From the NCBI GenBank assembly GCA_900555985.1, contig USNF01000007.1:1-49787 (forward strand): a stretch of DNA of 49,787 bases. Direction: 5' to 3'. This document shows, piece by piece, positions 7,523-15,677 of this stretch (its first letter is position 1; every line of letters begins with the position of its first letter). The notes below the pieces were generated by a model. That model was not told the origin of the DNA. It was given only the letters and a program-made list of their open reading frames with translations, and searched no databases. The position numbers and the translations under genes were made by a program. Source of the stretch: an uncultured Gemella sp. (GTDB lineage Bacteria; Bacillota; Bacilli; Staphylococcales; Gemellaceae).

Positions 7523-8392
7523 TTATTTTTTTATAATGTGGAACATTACTACATAAAGAACATCATCATCTGGATATCTTTTTGCAAGTTTATCTATTAA
7601 TTGTTCTAAAGTAACTCCATAATATTTTGCATAACGCTCTGTTAAAGTATCGCGCGTTACAGGTTTAACTAGATCAACTTCTAAAGTTGCAAATACAGTA
7701 TCTGGATCTTCGTAAGTTGTAGCTTCTAATAAATCACCTTTTTTAAAGTGTGCTTCACTCTTATTTCTAATAGTTATAGTTTTTTCATCAGCTAAAATTT
7801 TATCTTTATTTTTTTCTTTAAATCCAACTCGATAATTTTTAATATTATAATAGTTATAACATTCTAATAATGATGGGTATATTCTTTCATCATTATCAAT
7901 TAAATAAACTAATGTATATTTAGCAGCTAATCTTACCGCTTCATCTAAATCATATTCAGCAACTTCTGTTACCTCATTTAGATGTGGGTGTTTTCTGGCA
8001 GGATCAATATAATCTGCAATAAAGATTATTTTTTCTAAAAGAGTCATGTGTTTTCTTCCGAAAGTATGATTTGCCACAGCTAACTTAATTTCTTCATCAG
8101 CAATACCGAATTCTTCTTCTATAAAAGCACTACCTACTGGCCCATGTAATACCTCAACTGGATAATCTAATAATTTAACATCAAGATTGTGTAGGATAAC
8201 ATATTTTTTCATTAGTACTTCATCCATAGGTTTACACACATCGTGAACTAAAGCTACTAATGCTGCTTTCTCTTCACTAGCTCCGTGAAGTTTCGCCAAG
8301 TGTTTAGCTACTTCTACTACTCTTAACGTATGTTCATATCTTTTTTCTGGTAATATTTCTTTTACTTTTTCTTTAATTTCTTGAAATTCCAT
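7523..8392 (-). CDS. yqeK: YqeK-type HD-domain Ap4A hydrolase with a C-terminal ASCH-like extension
   Basis: Residues 1-187 match YqeK, the HD-domain hydrolase that splits Ap4A symmetrically: H21, the H50-D51 pair in LVHDVCKP, H83, H109 and D127 line up as metal ligands. YqeK normally ends near residue 190. Here about 100 more residues follow in frame. Their features, ILADEKTITIR (199-209), FKKGDLLEA (216-224), a Tyr-rich helix near 254 and a final VVMFHI strand, resemble an ASCH (PUA-like, RNA-binding) domain. The start overlaps the end of nadD by 20 bases. The first half is certain; the ASCH label is by pattern only. Confidence 0.88.
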   Translation of the reverse strand: MEFQEIKEKVKEILPEKRYEHTLRVVEVAKHLAKLHGASEEKAALVALVHDVCKPMDEVLMKKYVILHNLDVKLLDYPVEVLHGPVGSAFIEEEFGIADEEIKLAVANHTFGRKHMTLLEKIIFIADYIDPARKHPHLNEVTEVAEYDLDEAVRLAAKYTLVYLIDNDERIYPSLLECYNYYNIKNYRVGFKEKNKDKILADEKTITIRNKSEAHFKKGDLLEATTYEDPDTVFATLEVDLVKPVTRDTLTERYAKYYGVTLEQLIDKLAKRYPDDDVLYVVMFHIIKK

Positions 8393-8975
8393 ATAAACTC
8401 AACTCCTCTATATATGACTTACATTCATCTGTAACCATATATTCAATTTTTTTACTTTGTTTAATTCTATTTCTAATTAAACTAGAGCTAATTTCTATAA
8501 TCGGTGATATCATTATTTTATAATCTATCCCTTTATAAAAACTATCTTTCTCTACTATTTCTTCTAACTTCTCACCATCACGAGCAACGAATATAAAAGT
8601 TACAAGTTTTGAAAGCTCCTCTATATTATACCATTTTTTTAAATCTTTTGCTCTATCTGTTCCGATGATAAAATATATTTTTTCATCTGGATAGTTATCT
8701 TTAAAATTTTTAACAGTATTATAACTATAACTTACCCCATCATTATTTATTTCGTAATCACTGACAATAAACTTAGAATTATTTTTAATACTTCGTTGAA
8801 TCATCTCAAATCTATCTAAATCACTTGCTTCTAAACTACGATCTTTTAATGGTGTAATATGAGATGGGATAAAAATTACTTTATCTAAATTATAAGTTTC
8901 TACTGCATTGATAGCAGTAATTAGATGCCCAATATGTATTGGATCAAAACTTCCTCCATAAAGAGCTATTGCCAT
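8373..8975 (-). CDS. nadD: Nicotinate-nucleotide adenylyltransferase
   Basis: 200 residues. The nucleotidyltransferase motif GGSFDPIHIGH is at residues 7-17. FIPSHITPLKD and the C-terminal ISSSLIRNRI (the SSTxIR motif) complete the active site. NadD adenylates nicotinate mononucleotide on the way to NAD. One base separates it from yhbY, and it overlaps yqeK, consistent with tight co-translation. Confidence 0.95.
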   Translation of the reverse strand: MAIALYGGSFDPIHIGHLITAINAVETYNLDKVIFIPSHITPLKDRSLEASDLDRFEMIQRSIKNNSKFIVSDYEINNDGVSYSYNTVKNFKDNYPDEKIYFIIGTDRAKDLKKWYNIEELSKLVTFIFVARDGEKLEEIVEKDSFYKGIDYKIMISPIIEISSSLIRNRIKQSKKIEYMVTDECKSYIEELSLYGISRN

Positions 8976-8976
8976 A

Positions 8977-9276
8977 CTACTTCACCAACTCTATTTTTCT
9001 ATATTTTTCTTTAGAGCTTTGCTTGTATAATACAATTGTGTGCCCAATTACTTGCACTAACTCTGAAGATGTTCTTTCAGATAAAAGTTTAGCCACATCA
9101 TCCTTATCCTCTTCACAGTTTTGTAAAATACTAACTTTTATTAATTCTCTTTTTTCCAAGGCATCTCTAATCCCTTGAATCATTTCACTAGTTACCCCAG
9201 ATTTACCAACTTGAAATATTGGTGATAAATGGTGAGCTAATGATCTTAATTGTCTTTTTTGTTTTCCTTTTAACAT
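8977..9276 (-). CDS. yhbY: YhbY/CRS1-type RNA-binding ribosome assembly factor
   Basis: 99 residues. The N-terminal LKGKQKRQLRSLAHHLSPIFQVGKSG matches the YhbY KH-like fold, whose GKSG loop replaces GxxG. YhbY proteins associate with pre-50S particles. Its placement between yqeH and nadD is the standard Firmicute order; aroE, present at this point in Bacillus, is missing. Confidence 0.93.
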   Translation of the reverse strand: MLKGKQKRQLRSLAHHLSPIFQVGKSGVTSEMIQGIRDALEKRELIKVSILQNCEEDKDDVAKLLSERTSSELVQVIGHTIVLYKQSSKEKYRKIELVK

Positions 9277-9319
9277 TATATCCTCATTTCTTATACTTGT
9301 AGAATTCTTATCTACACTA

Positions 9320-10438
9320 TTAAATTATTGACTCTCTTACAAAAACTTCTATTTCTTCAGGTACAAAAATATCAATTTCACATCCGCTATCACTATTTAC
9401 AGTAATCCATCCTAAACCTGAAATAACTATATCAGTTTTTCTATTGTCAATTTTGAAATTCTTTCTAACTTGTTTCCCAAATATAGAAATATTGTCTTCA
9501 AAAGGTGGTTTTAACATTTGTCCTAAATGTTTTTCAAATAACGCATCAGCATTACTTAATTTTGTTCTATGAATTTCTACTAAATTCGAAGCATATATTG
9601 TAAAACTTTGTCTTTCTCCTTTAACAAAATCCATTCTTGCCATTCCACCAAAAAATAAGCTCTGTTCTGCATTTAATTGGAAAACACGTGCTTTAATTTC
9701 TTTTTTAGGCATTACAAGTTTTAAGCTTTTCGCATCTAGGTAATGTGCAATATCATAATCAAGTATGATACCTGGTGTATCATATATGCTTGTTGCACGA
9801 TCCAAAGGTATTTCAATCATACCTAATGTTGTTCCCGGAAAATGAGATGTCGTAATAACATTTTTATCTCCAGTCGTTAATTCGATAAGTTTATTAATAA
9901 ATGTTGATTTACCGACATTTGTCGCACCTATAATATAAACATCTTTTCCATTTCTAAGTTGGTCTATGCGTGCTGCAGTCTCTTCTACACCTTGATTTTT
10001 TATTGCACTAATTAATAATATATCCTTAACTTTGATACCTTTATCTTTTAACACCTTAAACAACCATTGCTTAATTTTATTTTGTTTTACAGATTTTGGT
10101 AGTAAATCTAATTTATTAGCAATTAAGACAATATCCTTATTATTACCAACAATATCAACTACATCTTCTATCCAACTACCAGAAAAGTCAAAAATATCTA
10201 CAACTTTAGCTATTAGTGCATCTTTTTTTGATAAACTCTTAATCAGTTGGTAAAAATCATCAGCTCCCAGTTCTACATCTGAAACTTCATTATAATTTTT
10301 TAATCTAAAACATCTTTTACAGACAAGCTGACTATCTTCACTTTTTTCTACAACATTTTTTGGAAGGTATCCTTGTTTTTTAGGATCTTCACTTTGTATT
10401 TCTACTCCACAGCCAATACAATAAATTTTATTATCCAA
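9320..10438 (-). CDS. yqeH: Ribosome biogenesis GTPase YqeH (circularly permuted)
   Basis: About 372 residues. An N-terminal zinc finger (CIGCG ... CKRCF) precedes a circularly permuted GTPase: NKLDLLP (G4), then SA (G5), GATNVGKST (G1) and YDTPG (G3). YqeH is needed for 30S maturation. The frame opens with GTG at 10450, but GGAGG five bases before a TTG at 10438 gives MDNKIYCIGCG, closer to the Bacillus N-terminus, so the TTG is preferred. The start overlaps the end of yqeG. Confidence 0.93.
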   Translation of the reverse strand: MDNKIYCIGCGVEIQSEDPKKQGYLPKNVVEKSEDSQLVCKRCFRLKNYNEVSDVELGADDFYQLIKSLSKKDALIAKVVDIFDFSGSWIEDVVDIVGNNKDIVLIANKLDLLPKSVKQNKIKQWLFKVLKDKGIKVKDILLISAIKNQGVEETAARIDQLRNGKDVYIIGATNVGKSTFINKLIELTTGDKNVITTSHFPGTTLGMIEIPLDRATSIYDTPGIILDYDIAHYLDAKSLKLVMPKKEIKARVFQLNAEQSLFFGGMARMDFVKGERQSFTIYASNLVEIHRTKLSNADALFEKHLGQMLKPPFEDNISIFGKQVRKNFKIDNRKTDIVISGLGWITVNSDSGCEIDIFVPEEIEVFVRESII

Positions 10439-11006
10439 TATATCCTCCACTACTTTTTTTCTTATGAGTCAGTTTATATCCAAGTTTTTTCATTTTAGGA
10501 AATGCTTTTCTTCTAGTTAGATTTTTAATAATTAGTGCTTCAAAGAATCTATTAACTCTTGTTTTAAACGCATCAGTTTTTGATATAGGTTTTACTAGTA
10601 CGCTCATCACTCCTAGACTTTTCGCACCAAAAACATCCGTTAATACTTGATCTCCTAATACTATAGCTTCTTCCGGTTTTCTATTTAACTTTCTTAAAGC
10701 TTTTTTAAAACCTAAAGTTAACGGCTTTTTAGCACCAGCTACATATTGTAAATTTAATTGTTTACAAAATTCTTGGACACGCTCTTCTGTATTATTAGAT
10801 ACAACTATAATATCAAATCCGGCTCTTCTCATTTTTTTTAGCCATCGATTTAGCTCTTTTGTATCCTTCTTACTATCCCATGAAATTAGTGTATTATCTA
10901 AATCCGAAATAATAACCTTTTTATTATGCATATTCATGTATTCTACATCGATAAATTCATATTTTTCTATAAAATCATCTGGTAAAAAAAATCTTTTTAA
11001 TAACAT
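10431..11006 (-). CDS. yqeG: YqeG family HAD phosphatase
   Basis: 191 residues of the HAD IIIA family. The nucleophile motif is ISDLDNTLISWD (DxDxT), SNN is motif II, and KKPLTLGFKKAL with LGDQVLTDVFGAKSLG provides motifs III and IV. B. subtilis YqeG is a phosphatidylglycerophosphatase-like enzyme, which would fit its place directly after phosphatidylserine decarboxylase, but the substrate here is inference. Its stop overlaps the yqeH start. Confidence 0.9.
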   Translation of the reverse strand: MLLKRFFLPDDFIEKYEFIDVEYMNMHNKKVIISDLDNTLISWDSKKDTKELNRWLKKMRRAGFDIIVVSNNTEERVQEFCKQLNLQYVAGAKKPLTLGFKKALRKLNRKPEEAIVLGDQVLTDVFGAKSLGVMSVLVKPISKTDAFKTRVNRFFEALIIKNLTRRKAFPKMKKLGYKLTHKKKSSGGYIG

Positions 11007-11023
11007 ATCTAATCACATATCAA

Positions 11024-11800
11024 CTACAAAATTGTAGCTATTTTTTCCCCCATTTTAATTTCTCTATCTTTTAAATTATCCTCTAGAATGATATTATCTT
11101 TCTCAAACAATAAGACTACTGTAGAACCAAATTCAAAATATCCTAACTCCTCACCTTTTTTTACATAAATATCATCGTATGTAGGAATTATAGAATTTAC
11201 ATTTTGAGCTCCTACTGGAATAAGAGTATAATTAATTTTTCCATTTAGTCTATAAACTTGTCGATAGTTATAACTTAATATATTATCTCCTAACTCTAAT
11301 CCCATTTTATTTACTGGATATGAGTATTTTCCTAAACTATAGGCATCTCTTATTTGAGAATTCATTGGAAAATGAATTCTATGGTAGTTTCTAGGGCTCA
11401 AATATATAATTATATACGTTCCATCTTTATATTTATCAGCTAACTCACTATCTCCAACAAGTGTCTGAACATTATAAGTTTGATTTTTCACAACAAAAGT
11501 TCTATCGTCACTAATAACACCTACTTCAGAAATTACACCATCAGTAGGACTCACAAAGCTATTCTCATTTTGATCAATAGGACGTGCATCTGGACGTAAT
11601 TTTCTTATGAAAAATTCATTTAAGTTTTTGAAATCATCTAATTCATCTAAAATTTCATCAGTATTAATATTATATGTTTTAGCAAATGGTTGAATAAGCA
11701 ATCTACTAAAATTAGATTTAGTTAATTTTTTTAATGTTTTTGAACTTAAATCTCCATTTGTTAATTCAACACATAATTGAAATAATTTCTTTTTAAACAT
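11024..11800 (-). CDS. psd: Phosphatidylserine decarboxylase proenzyme
   Basis: 258 residues. The C-terminal FGSTVVLLFE (residues 224-233) holds the self-cleavage site, where Ser226 becomes the pyruvoyl group. SPTDGVISEVG, PRNYHRIHFPM and GAQNVNSI are further family motifs. Psd converts phosphatidylserine to phosphatidylethanolamine at the membrane. Phosphatidylserine synthase is also in this window (42412-42930), so the pathway is complete. AAGGAG before the ATG at 11800 beats an in-frame ATG eight codons upstream. First gene of the operon. Confidence 0.93.
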   Translation of the reverse strand: MFKKKLFQLCVELTNGDLSSKTLKKLTKSNFSRLLIQPFAKTYNINTDEILDELDDFKNLNEFFIRKLRPDARPIDQNENSFVSPTDGVISEVGVISDDRTFVVKNQTYNVQTLVGDSELADKYKDGTYIIIYLSPRNYHRIHFPMNSQIRDAYSLGKYSYPVNKMGLELGDNILSYNYRQVYRLNGKINYTLIPVGAQNVNSIIPTYDDIYVKKGEELGYFEFGSTVVLLFEKDNIILEDNLKDREIKMGEKIATIL

Positions 11801-11829
11801 AGCAGTCTCCTTAATAAATATCATGTTAT

Positions 11830-11858
11830 ATTTTACTATAAAATCACTATTTATTCAA
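11830..11858 (-). promoter_or_regulatory. Promoter of the psd-yqe operon
   Basis: Minus-strand TTGAAT (11858-11853), 17 bases, TAAAAT (11835-11830), about 30 bases before the psd start codon. Confidence 0.6.
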
Positions 11859-12092
11859 ATATAGGGTTATATAATTCGCATGAATTTTTTTATTATTTCA
11901 GGGGAGGATTATACCTAAATAATATATTAAAAATATGTAGAACAGTTATTTACATTTTTCTTATAATACACATTTGAAAACCTTTATTTTTTCCCAAGCC
12001 ATAAATTATAATAATCAAATTACAGCACGCTTTCATCGCTACCAATTAAATATTTTCAATGAAATAGTCTCAAAAAAAATTGTTATATAATA

Positions 12093-12122
12093 TTGATTTT
12101 TTGTATATAAATATTGTATAAT
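12093..12122 (+). promoter_or_regulatory. Promoter of the TetR-family gene
   Basis: TTGATT (12093-12098) and TATAAT (12117-12122) with an 18-base spacer, followed by AAGGGAGTGA before the ATG at 12157. The expression signals look intact although the gene is broken. Confidence 0.6.
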
Positions 12123-12156
12123 AAATATAGAATTCAATGTAAGGGAGTGAAGTGAC

Positions 12157-12780
12157 ATGACGCTTAATAATAAAGTTAAAGAAAACATTATATTAACAAC
12201 TGTCCAAAACGTTTGAACTAAGGGCTATTCTCTGACAAGTGTTCAGGATATAATAAAAAAAGCTAAAGCCCCTAAAGGTAGCGTTTATTACTATTTTCCA
12301 AAAGGAAAAGATGAAATTTATCTAGAAGCTCTAGAAAAAATTAATTGTAACGTTAAAAAAGAGTTTAAAACAATTTCTCCTAAGTTAGGGACTTTAGAGG
12401 AATATTTACTAGCTGTTTTTGATTTATTTATTTCAAAAGGAAAAGCGTGTAAAAGAAGTGGTTTTTCATTAACTCTACTTGCTATGGAGACTGCCGAGTT
12501 ATCTCCTTTAATAGCTGAAAAATGTAGTGATATACTTGAAAATTGGCGTTTACTATTAGCTGATGGTCTATTCGATAGAAATTTACCTGAAGATTTATGT
12601 AATCCAATTAGTGAATGGTTATTTACTAGTGTTCAAGGAGCAATTTCTGCAAATAGAATACATAAAGATGAAGCATTCCTATACAATATAAAATCAACAA
12701 TAAAAATCATCTCGCTTGCTAGTCCTGAATTCCTAAGAGAAATTTTTAGCAAAGCTAACGAAGAAGAAATAGTTGCATAA
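12157..12780 (+). pseudogene. TetR/AcrR family regulator interrupted by an in-frame TGA
   Basis: Read from the ATG at 12157, the frame gives 19 codons (MTLNNKVKENIILTTVQNV), a TGA at 12214-12216, then continues without further breaks to the TAA at 12778. After the stop come the TetR recognition elements: KGYSLTSVQDIIKKAKAPKG, then SVYYYFPKGKDEIYLEAL. The C-terminal part resembles the LmrA/YxaF ligand-binding domain. Without the stop it would be a normal 207-codon regulator. An ATG at 12484 could give a C-terminal fragment without a DNA-binding domain, which is unlikely to matter. No divergent target gene remains next to it. Confidence 0.85.
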
Positions 12781-12786
12781 TAAATT

Positions 12787-12817
12787 AAGGAATTAAAGCA
12801 TTCTGCTTTAATTCCTT
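12787..12817. terminator. Bidirectional terminator
   Basis: A perfect 14-bp stem, AAGGAATTAAAGCA (12787-12800) with TGCTTTAATTCCTT (12804-12817) and a TTC loop, then a T run. It separates the TetR gene from the convergent globin gene. Confidence 0.85.
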
Positions 12818-12821
12818 TTTT

Positions 12822-13181
12822 CTATATTGTATTTATCATTTGTGTTGCCAATGAATTTATTTTTTGGCTTAAAAATTTTTTTATTGCTGGATCTATATCT
12901 AATCTAGATAATGCTAGCTCAAAATCTTCAAACCAGTATTTCGCTTCATTAATTGATATTGGTAATTTTAGATGTTTTTTTCTTAATTCCGGGGTTGCAA
13001 AAACTGAATGACCTGGTTCTCCTAAAAATAATCTAAAGAATTTTTTTTGTTCTACTTTTATTTTATCAAATCCCTCAGTAAATAATAAGTTTATTCTATC
13101 ATCGTTAGGAATTATGTCATCATACATATAACTAACTAATAGATCAATATTTTCTTCTCCAATTTTTTCGTATAAATTCAT
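12822..13181 (-). CDS. Truncated haemoglobin (group II, YjbI/TrHbO-like)
   Basis: 119 residues with the two-on-two globin pattern: NLYEKIGEENI at the N-terminus, FFRLFLGEPGHS, then PELRKKHLKLPI with the proximal haem ligand His70, and Trp83 in EAKYWF at the G8 position typical of group II. Such proteins bind O2 or NO and are linked to oxidative or nitrosative stress. The start at 13181 is chosen because GGAGGG lies four bases upstream, inside the longer frame beginning at 13193. Stand-alone gene. Confidence 0.87.
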   Translation of the reverse strand: MNLYEKIGEENIDLLVSYMYDDIIPNDDRINLLFTEGFDKIKVEQKKFFRLFLGEPGHSVFATPELRKKHLKLPISINEAKYWFEDFELALSRLDIDPAIKKFLSQKINSLATQMINTI

Positions 13182-13299
13182 AATGCCCTCCACAAATTAT
13201 ACATATATTTTTCACTACTTGTACTCATTTATATTAAACAACATTTTAGGAGAATTTGCAATAAAAATAGACCATACAGCTAATTAATTATACATAAAA

Positions 13300-13332
13300 A
13301 AGAAATGGACTAAAATTTTTAATCCATTCCTT
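13300..13332 (-). terminator. Terminator of metK
   Basis: The arms AAGAAATGGA (13300-13309) and TCCATTCCTT (13323-13332) form a 10-bp stem with one mismatch. On the minus strand it runs into TTTTTTATG. Confidence 0.65.
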
Positions 13333-13344
13333 TAATACTTTTAA

Positions 13345-14526
13345 TTATTTTAATAATTTTTTAAATGATTCTACTTTATCTGTTCTTTCCCAAGTAAAAT
13401 CTTCATCCTCACGACCAAAATGTCCATAAGCTGCAGTTTTTTTGTAGATTGGTCTTCTTAAATCAAGAGTTTCGATAATTCCATTTGGTGTTAATCTGAA
13501 CTCTTCTTTAATAGTTTTCACAATCTCACCTTCATCAACTTTTGAAGTTCCAAATGTTTCAATAAAAATCGATACTGGATGAGCTACACCAATTGCGTAA
13601 GCTAGTTGAACTTCTACTTTATCACAAATACCACTTGCTACTATATTCTTAGCAATATATCTAGCCATATATGCTCCAGATCTATCGACTTTAGTAGCAT
13701 CTTTACCACTGAAAGCTCCTCCTCCATGACGAGAGAACCCTCCATATGTATCTACAATAATTTTACGACCTGTTAAACCTGCATCTCCTACTGGTCCACC
13801 GATTACGAATCTTCCTGTTGGGTTAATAAAGTATTTAGTATCTTCATCTAATAATTCTTTATCTAAACAAGGTTCGATTACATATTTTTTAATGTCTTCA
13901 TGAATTTGTTCTTGAGATATTTCTTCTGCGTGTTGAGTTGAAACAACTATTGTATCAATTCTTTTTACTTTATGATTTATATCATATTCTACTGTTACTT
14001 GAACTTTTCCATCTGGACCTAGGTATGTTAATGTACCATTTTTTCTAACTTCCGCTAGTTGTTTAGAAAGTTTGTGACTTAGATAGATTGGTAAAGGCAT
14101 ATATGATGGAGTTTCATTAGTTGCAAATCCAAACATTAAACCTTGGTCTCCAGCTCCTACTTCATTTTCCTCTTTTTCTTGTTTTGTTTCTAAAGAGTTA
14201 TCAACACCTAATGCAATATCAGGTGATTGTTTATCTAACCCCACTAATACTGAAATATGGTCACCAGAATAACCTTTTGTTGGATCGTTATATCCTATTT
14301 CATTTACAGTATCTCTTACTACTTGTTGAAAATCAACATTTGCTGTTGTAGACACTTCTCCAATTAATACAGCAAGTCCAGTATTAACACATGTTTCGCA
14401 AGCTACACGTCCATATGGATCTTGTTTTAAAATCTCATCTAAAATAGCATCTGAAACTTGGTCTGCTATCTTATCTGGATGTCCTTCTGTTACCGACTCT
14501 GATGTAAATAAATATGTTTTGCTCAT
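13345..14526 (-). CDS. metK: S-adenosylmethionine synthetase
   Basis: 393 residues, full family length. Visible are TSESVTEGHPDKIADQ, the GAGDQGLMFGFA hexapeptide region, FVIGGPVGDAGLTGRKIIVD and GGGAFSGKDATKVDRSGAY. MetK makes SAM from methionine and ATP. The start at 14526 follows AAGGAG and gives MSKTYLFTSES as in relatives; an open frame extends to 14562 without a ribosome site. A SAM-I riboswitch in the leader gives feedback control. Confidence 0.96.
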   Translation of the reverse strand: MSKTYLFTSESVTEGHPDKIADQVSDAILDEILKQDPYGRVACETCVNTGLAVLIGEVSTTANVDFQQVVRDTVNEIGYNDPTKGYSGDHISVLVGLDKQSPDIALGVDNSLETKQEKEENEVGAGDQGLMFGFATNETPSYMPLPIYLSHKLSKQLAEVRKNGTLTYLGPDGKVQVTVEYDINHKVKRIDTIVVSTQHAEEISQEQIHEDIKKYVIEPCLDKELLDEDTKYFINPTGRFVIGGPVGDAGLTGRKIIVDTYGGFSRHGGGAFSGKDATKVDRSGAYMARYIAKNIVASGICDKVEVQLAYAIGVAHPVSIFIETFGTSKVDEGEIVKTIKEEFRLTPNGIIETLDLRRPIYKKTAAYGHFGREDEDFTWERTDKVESFKKLLK

Positions 14527-14610
14527 TGTTTTCTCCTTAAATATTTTAGCGTCTGACATCAATACAAAACTATCGTCTTAATCCTTAATATCTTCATTTA
14601 AAATAAAATA

Positions 14611-14636
14611 AAGACCTTATCCATAGACAAGGTCTT
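14611..14636 (-). terminator. Riboswitch-controlled terminator of the metK leader
   Basis: AAGACCTT (14611-14618) pairs with AAGGTCTT (14629-14636), followed on the minus strand by TATTTTATTTT. It lies just after the SAM-I aptamer and is the expected expression platform. Confidence 0.8.
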
Positions 14637-14644
14637 TTTATATA

Positions 14645-14745
14645 CCTCATCGTTCAAAGTAAACTTTGCTAAGGAAAGCACCTTAATCAATTGATTAGGT
14701 TGCCGGAGTTCATTGGGCCTTATCCCTCACTCACTCTTGATAAGT
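14645..14745 (-). promoter_or_regulatory. SAM-I riboswitch (S box) upstream of metK
   Basis: The minus strand reads CTTATCAAGAGTGAGTGAGGG, split here as CTTATCAAGAG and TGAGTGAGGG, then GGCCC, ATGAACTCCGGCAACC, AAGGTGC and GAACGATGAGG. These are the conserved S-box P1, kink-turn and core elements in order. Binding of SAM should favour the downstream terminator and switch metK off. Confidence 0.93.
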
Positions 14746-14773
14746 ATTTATATTTCTTTTATCAGCTTATTAG

Positions 14774-14802
14774 ATTTTAATATACTTTTAATCATTTGTC
14801 AA
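14774..14802 (-). promoter_or_regulatory. Promoter of the metK leader
   Basis: Minus-strand TTGACA (14802-14797), 17 bases, TAAAAT (14779-14774); transcription would start about 25 bases before the aptamer. Confidence 0.75.
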
Positions 14803-14826
14803 TCATTTAGAATAACATTTAAATCT

Positions 14827-15456
14827 TTAATATCCTATAAGATTTAAATCACGTTCACGTTTTATTGTAGTTTCATCTCCGTGCCCTGAATACACTATTT
14901 TAGCCCCATCTAATTGGAATAGAACATTTCTTAATGAATTTTTCAAAGCATCAAAATCTGACCCATATAAATCATAACGACCAAATCCACTTCTAAATAA
15001 CGCATCTCCTACTACTATAAATTTCCCAAAATCAAAAGAAACTCCACCAGGTGAATGTCCAGGAGTTGGAAGTACTGTAAATTCCATACCCGCTAATTCA
15101 TACTTTTTATTTTCTTCAAATTCAAATTCTGCTGGCTCAGTCATAGGTGGTCTTCTTAATCTAAAGGCTGTTGCACCATTAAAATCTGGATTACTTAGCC
15201 AATCTCGTTCATGGCTAGAAATATAGACAGGCACATTATAATATTTTCTACACTCATCTAAAGACATAATATGATCAAAATGCGCATGAGTTAATAATAT
15301 AGCCTCAATTTTTACATTTAATTCCTCTACTGCTTTTTGTATTCTTTCAAATCCTTCACCTGGGTCAACAATAAGTCCACGTCCATCTTTATAGATAATA
15401 TAGCAATTTTCATCTACCATATCCATAACTATTCTCTTAATTTCTACTTTTGCCAT
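14827..15456 (-). CDS. MBL-fold metallo-hydrolase (glyoxalase II-like, YqgX type)
   Basis: 209 residues. The metal motif THAHFDHIM (HxHxDH) is followed by PTPGHSPGG, GDALFRSGFGRYD and a final YSGHGDETT that supplies the remaining metal ligands. The compact length without the C-terminal helical domain matches YqgX-type proteins rather than full glyoxalase II. The start at 15456 uses AGAGG ten bases upstream; a TTG six codons earlier is less likely. Substrate not visible. Confidence 0.88.
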   Translation of the reverse strand: MAKVEIKRIVMDMVDENCYIIYKDGRGLIVDPGEGFERIQKAVEELNVKIEAILLTHAHFDHIMSLDECRKYYNVPVYISSHERDWLSNPDFNGATAFRLRRPPMTEPAEFEFEENKKYELAGMEFTVLPTPGHSPGGVSFDFGKFIVVGDALFRSGFGRYDLYGSDFDALKNSLRNVLFQLDGAKIVYSGHGDETTIKRERDLNLIGY

Positions 15457-15586
15457 TTTATCAAAACCTCTCAAAATTATTATTATCTATATTTTATCTG
15501 ATAATATTGTTATTGGCAAGGATATTTAATCTCTAGTTATTTCTATAATGTTTTTAAAAATATTGATGCTATTTAATTCTCATCTC

Positions 15587-15616
15587 TTGACACTTTTTTA
15601 TAATATTCTTTATACT
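15587..15616 (+). promoter_or_regulatory. Promoter of the MFS transporter gene
   Basis: TTGACA (15587-15592), 18 bases, TATACT (15611-15616). A second TATAAT lies at 15619-15624. Confidence 0.65.
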
Positions 15617-15677
15617 TGTATAATGTGAGATTTTTACTCTTAGTAACCCTAAGAGAATATATACAAAGGAGAAGACA

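Larger units (their letters stand above)
11801..12156. other. Divergent intergenic region between psd and the TetR pseudogene
   Basis: 356 very AT-rich bases with no credible gene. The left edge holds the psd operon promoter and the right edge the TetR-gene promoter. I see no terminator or strong repeat between them; a GGGGAGGA ribosome-site-like string near 11903 is not followed by an open frame. Confidence 0.6.

Noticed and set aside
12214..12216. TGA read as an amino acid (recoding or alternative code)
   Set aside because: No other gene in the window needs TGA read-through, and nothing nearby resembles a selenocysteine element or a catalytic site. A mutation is simpler.
12484..12780. An independent 98-residue gene
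   Set aside because: It is only the C-terminal part of the TetR frame downstream of the TGA, with no ribosome site of its own.
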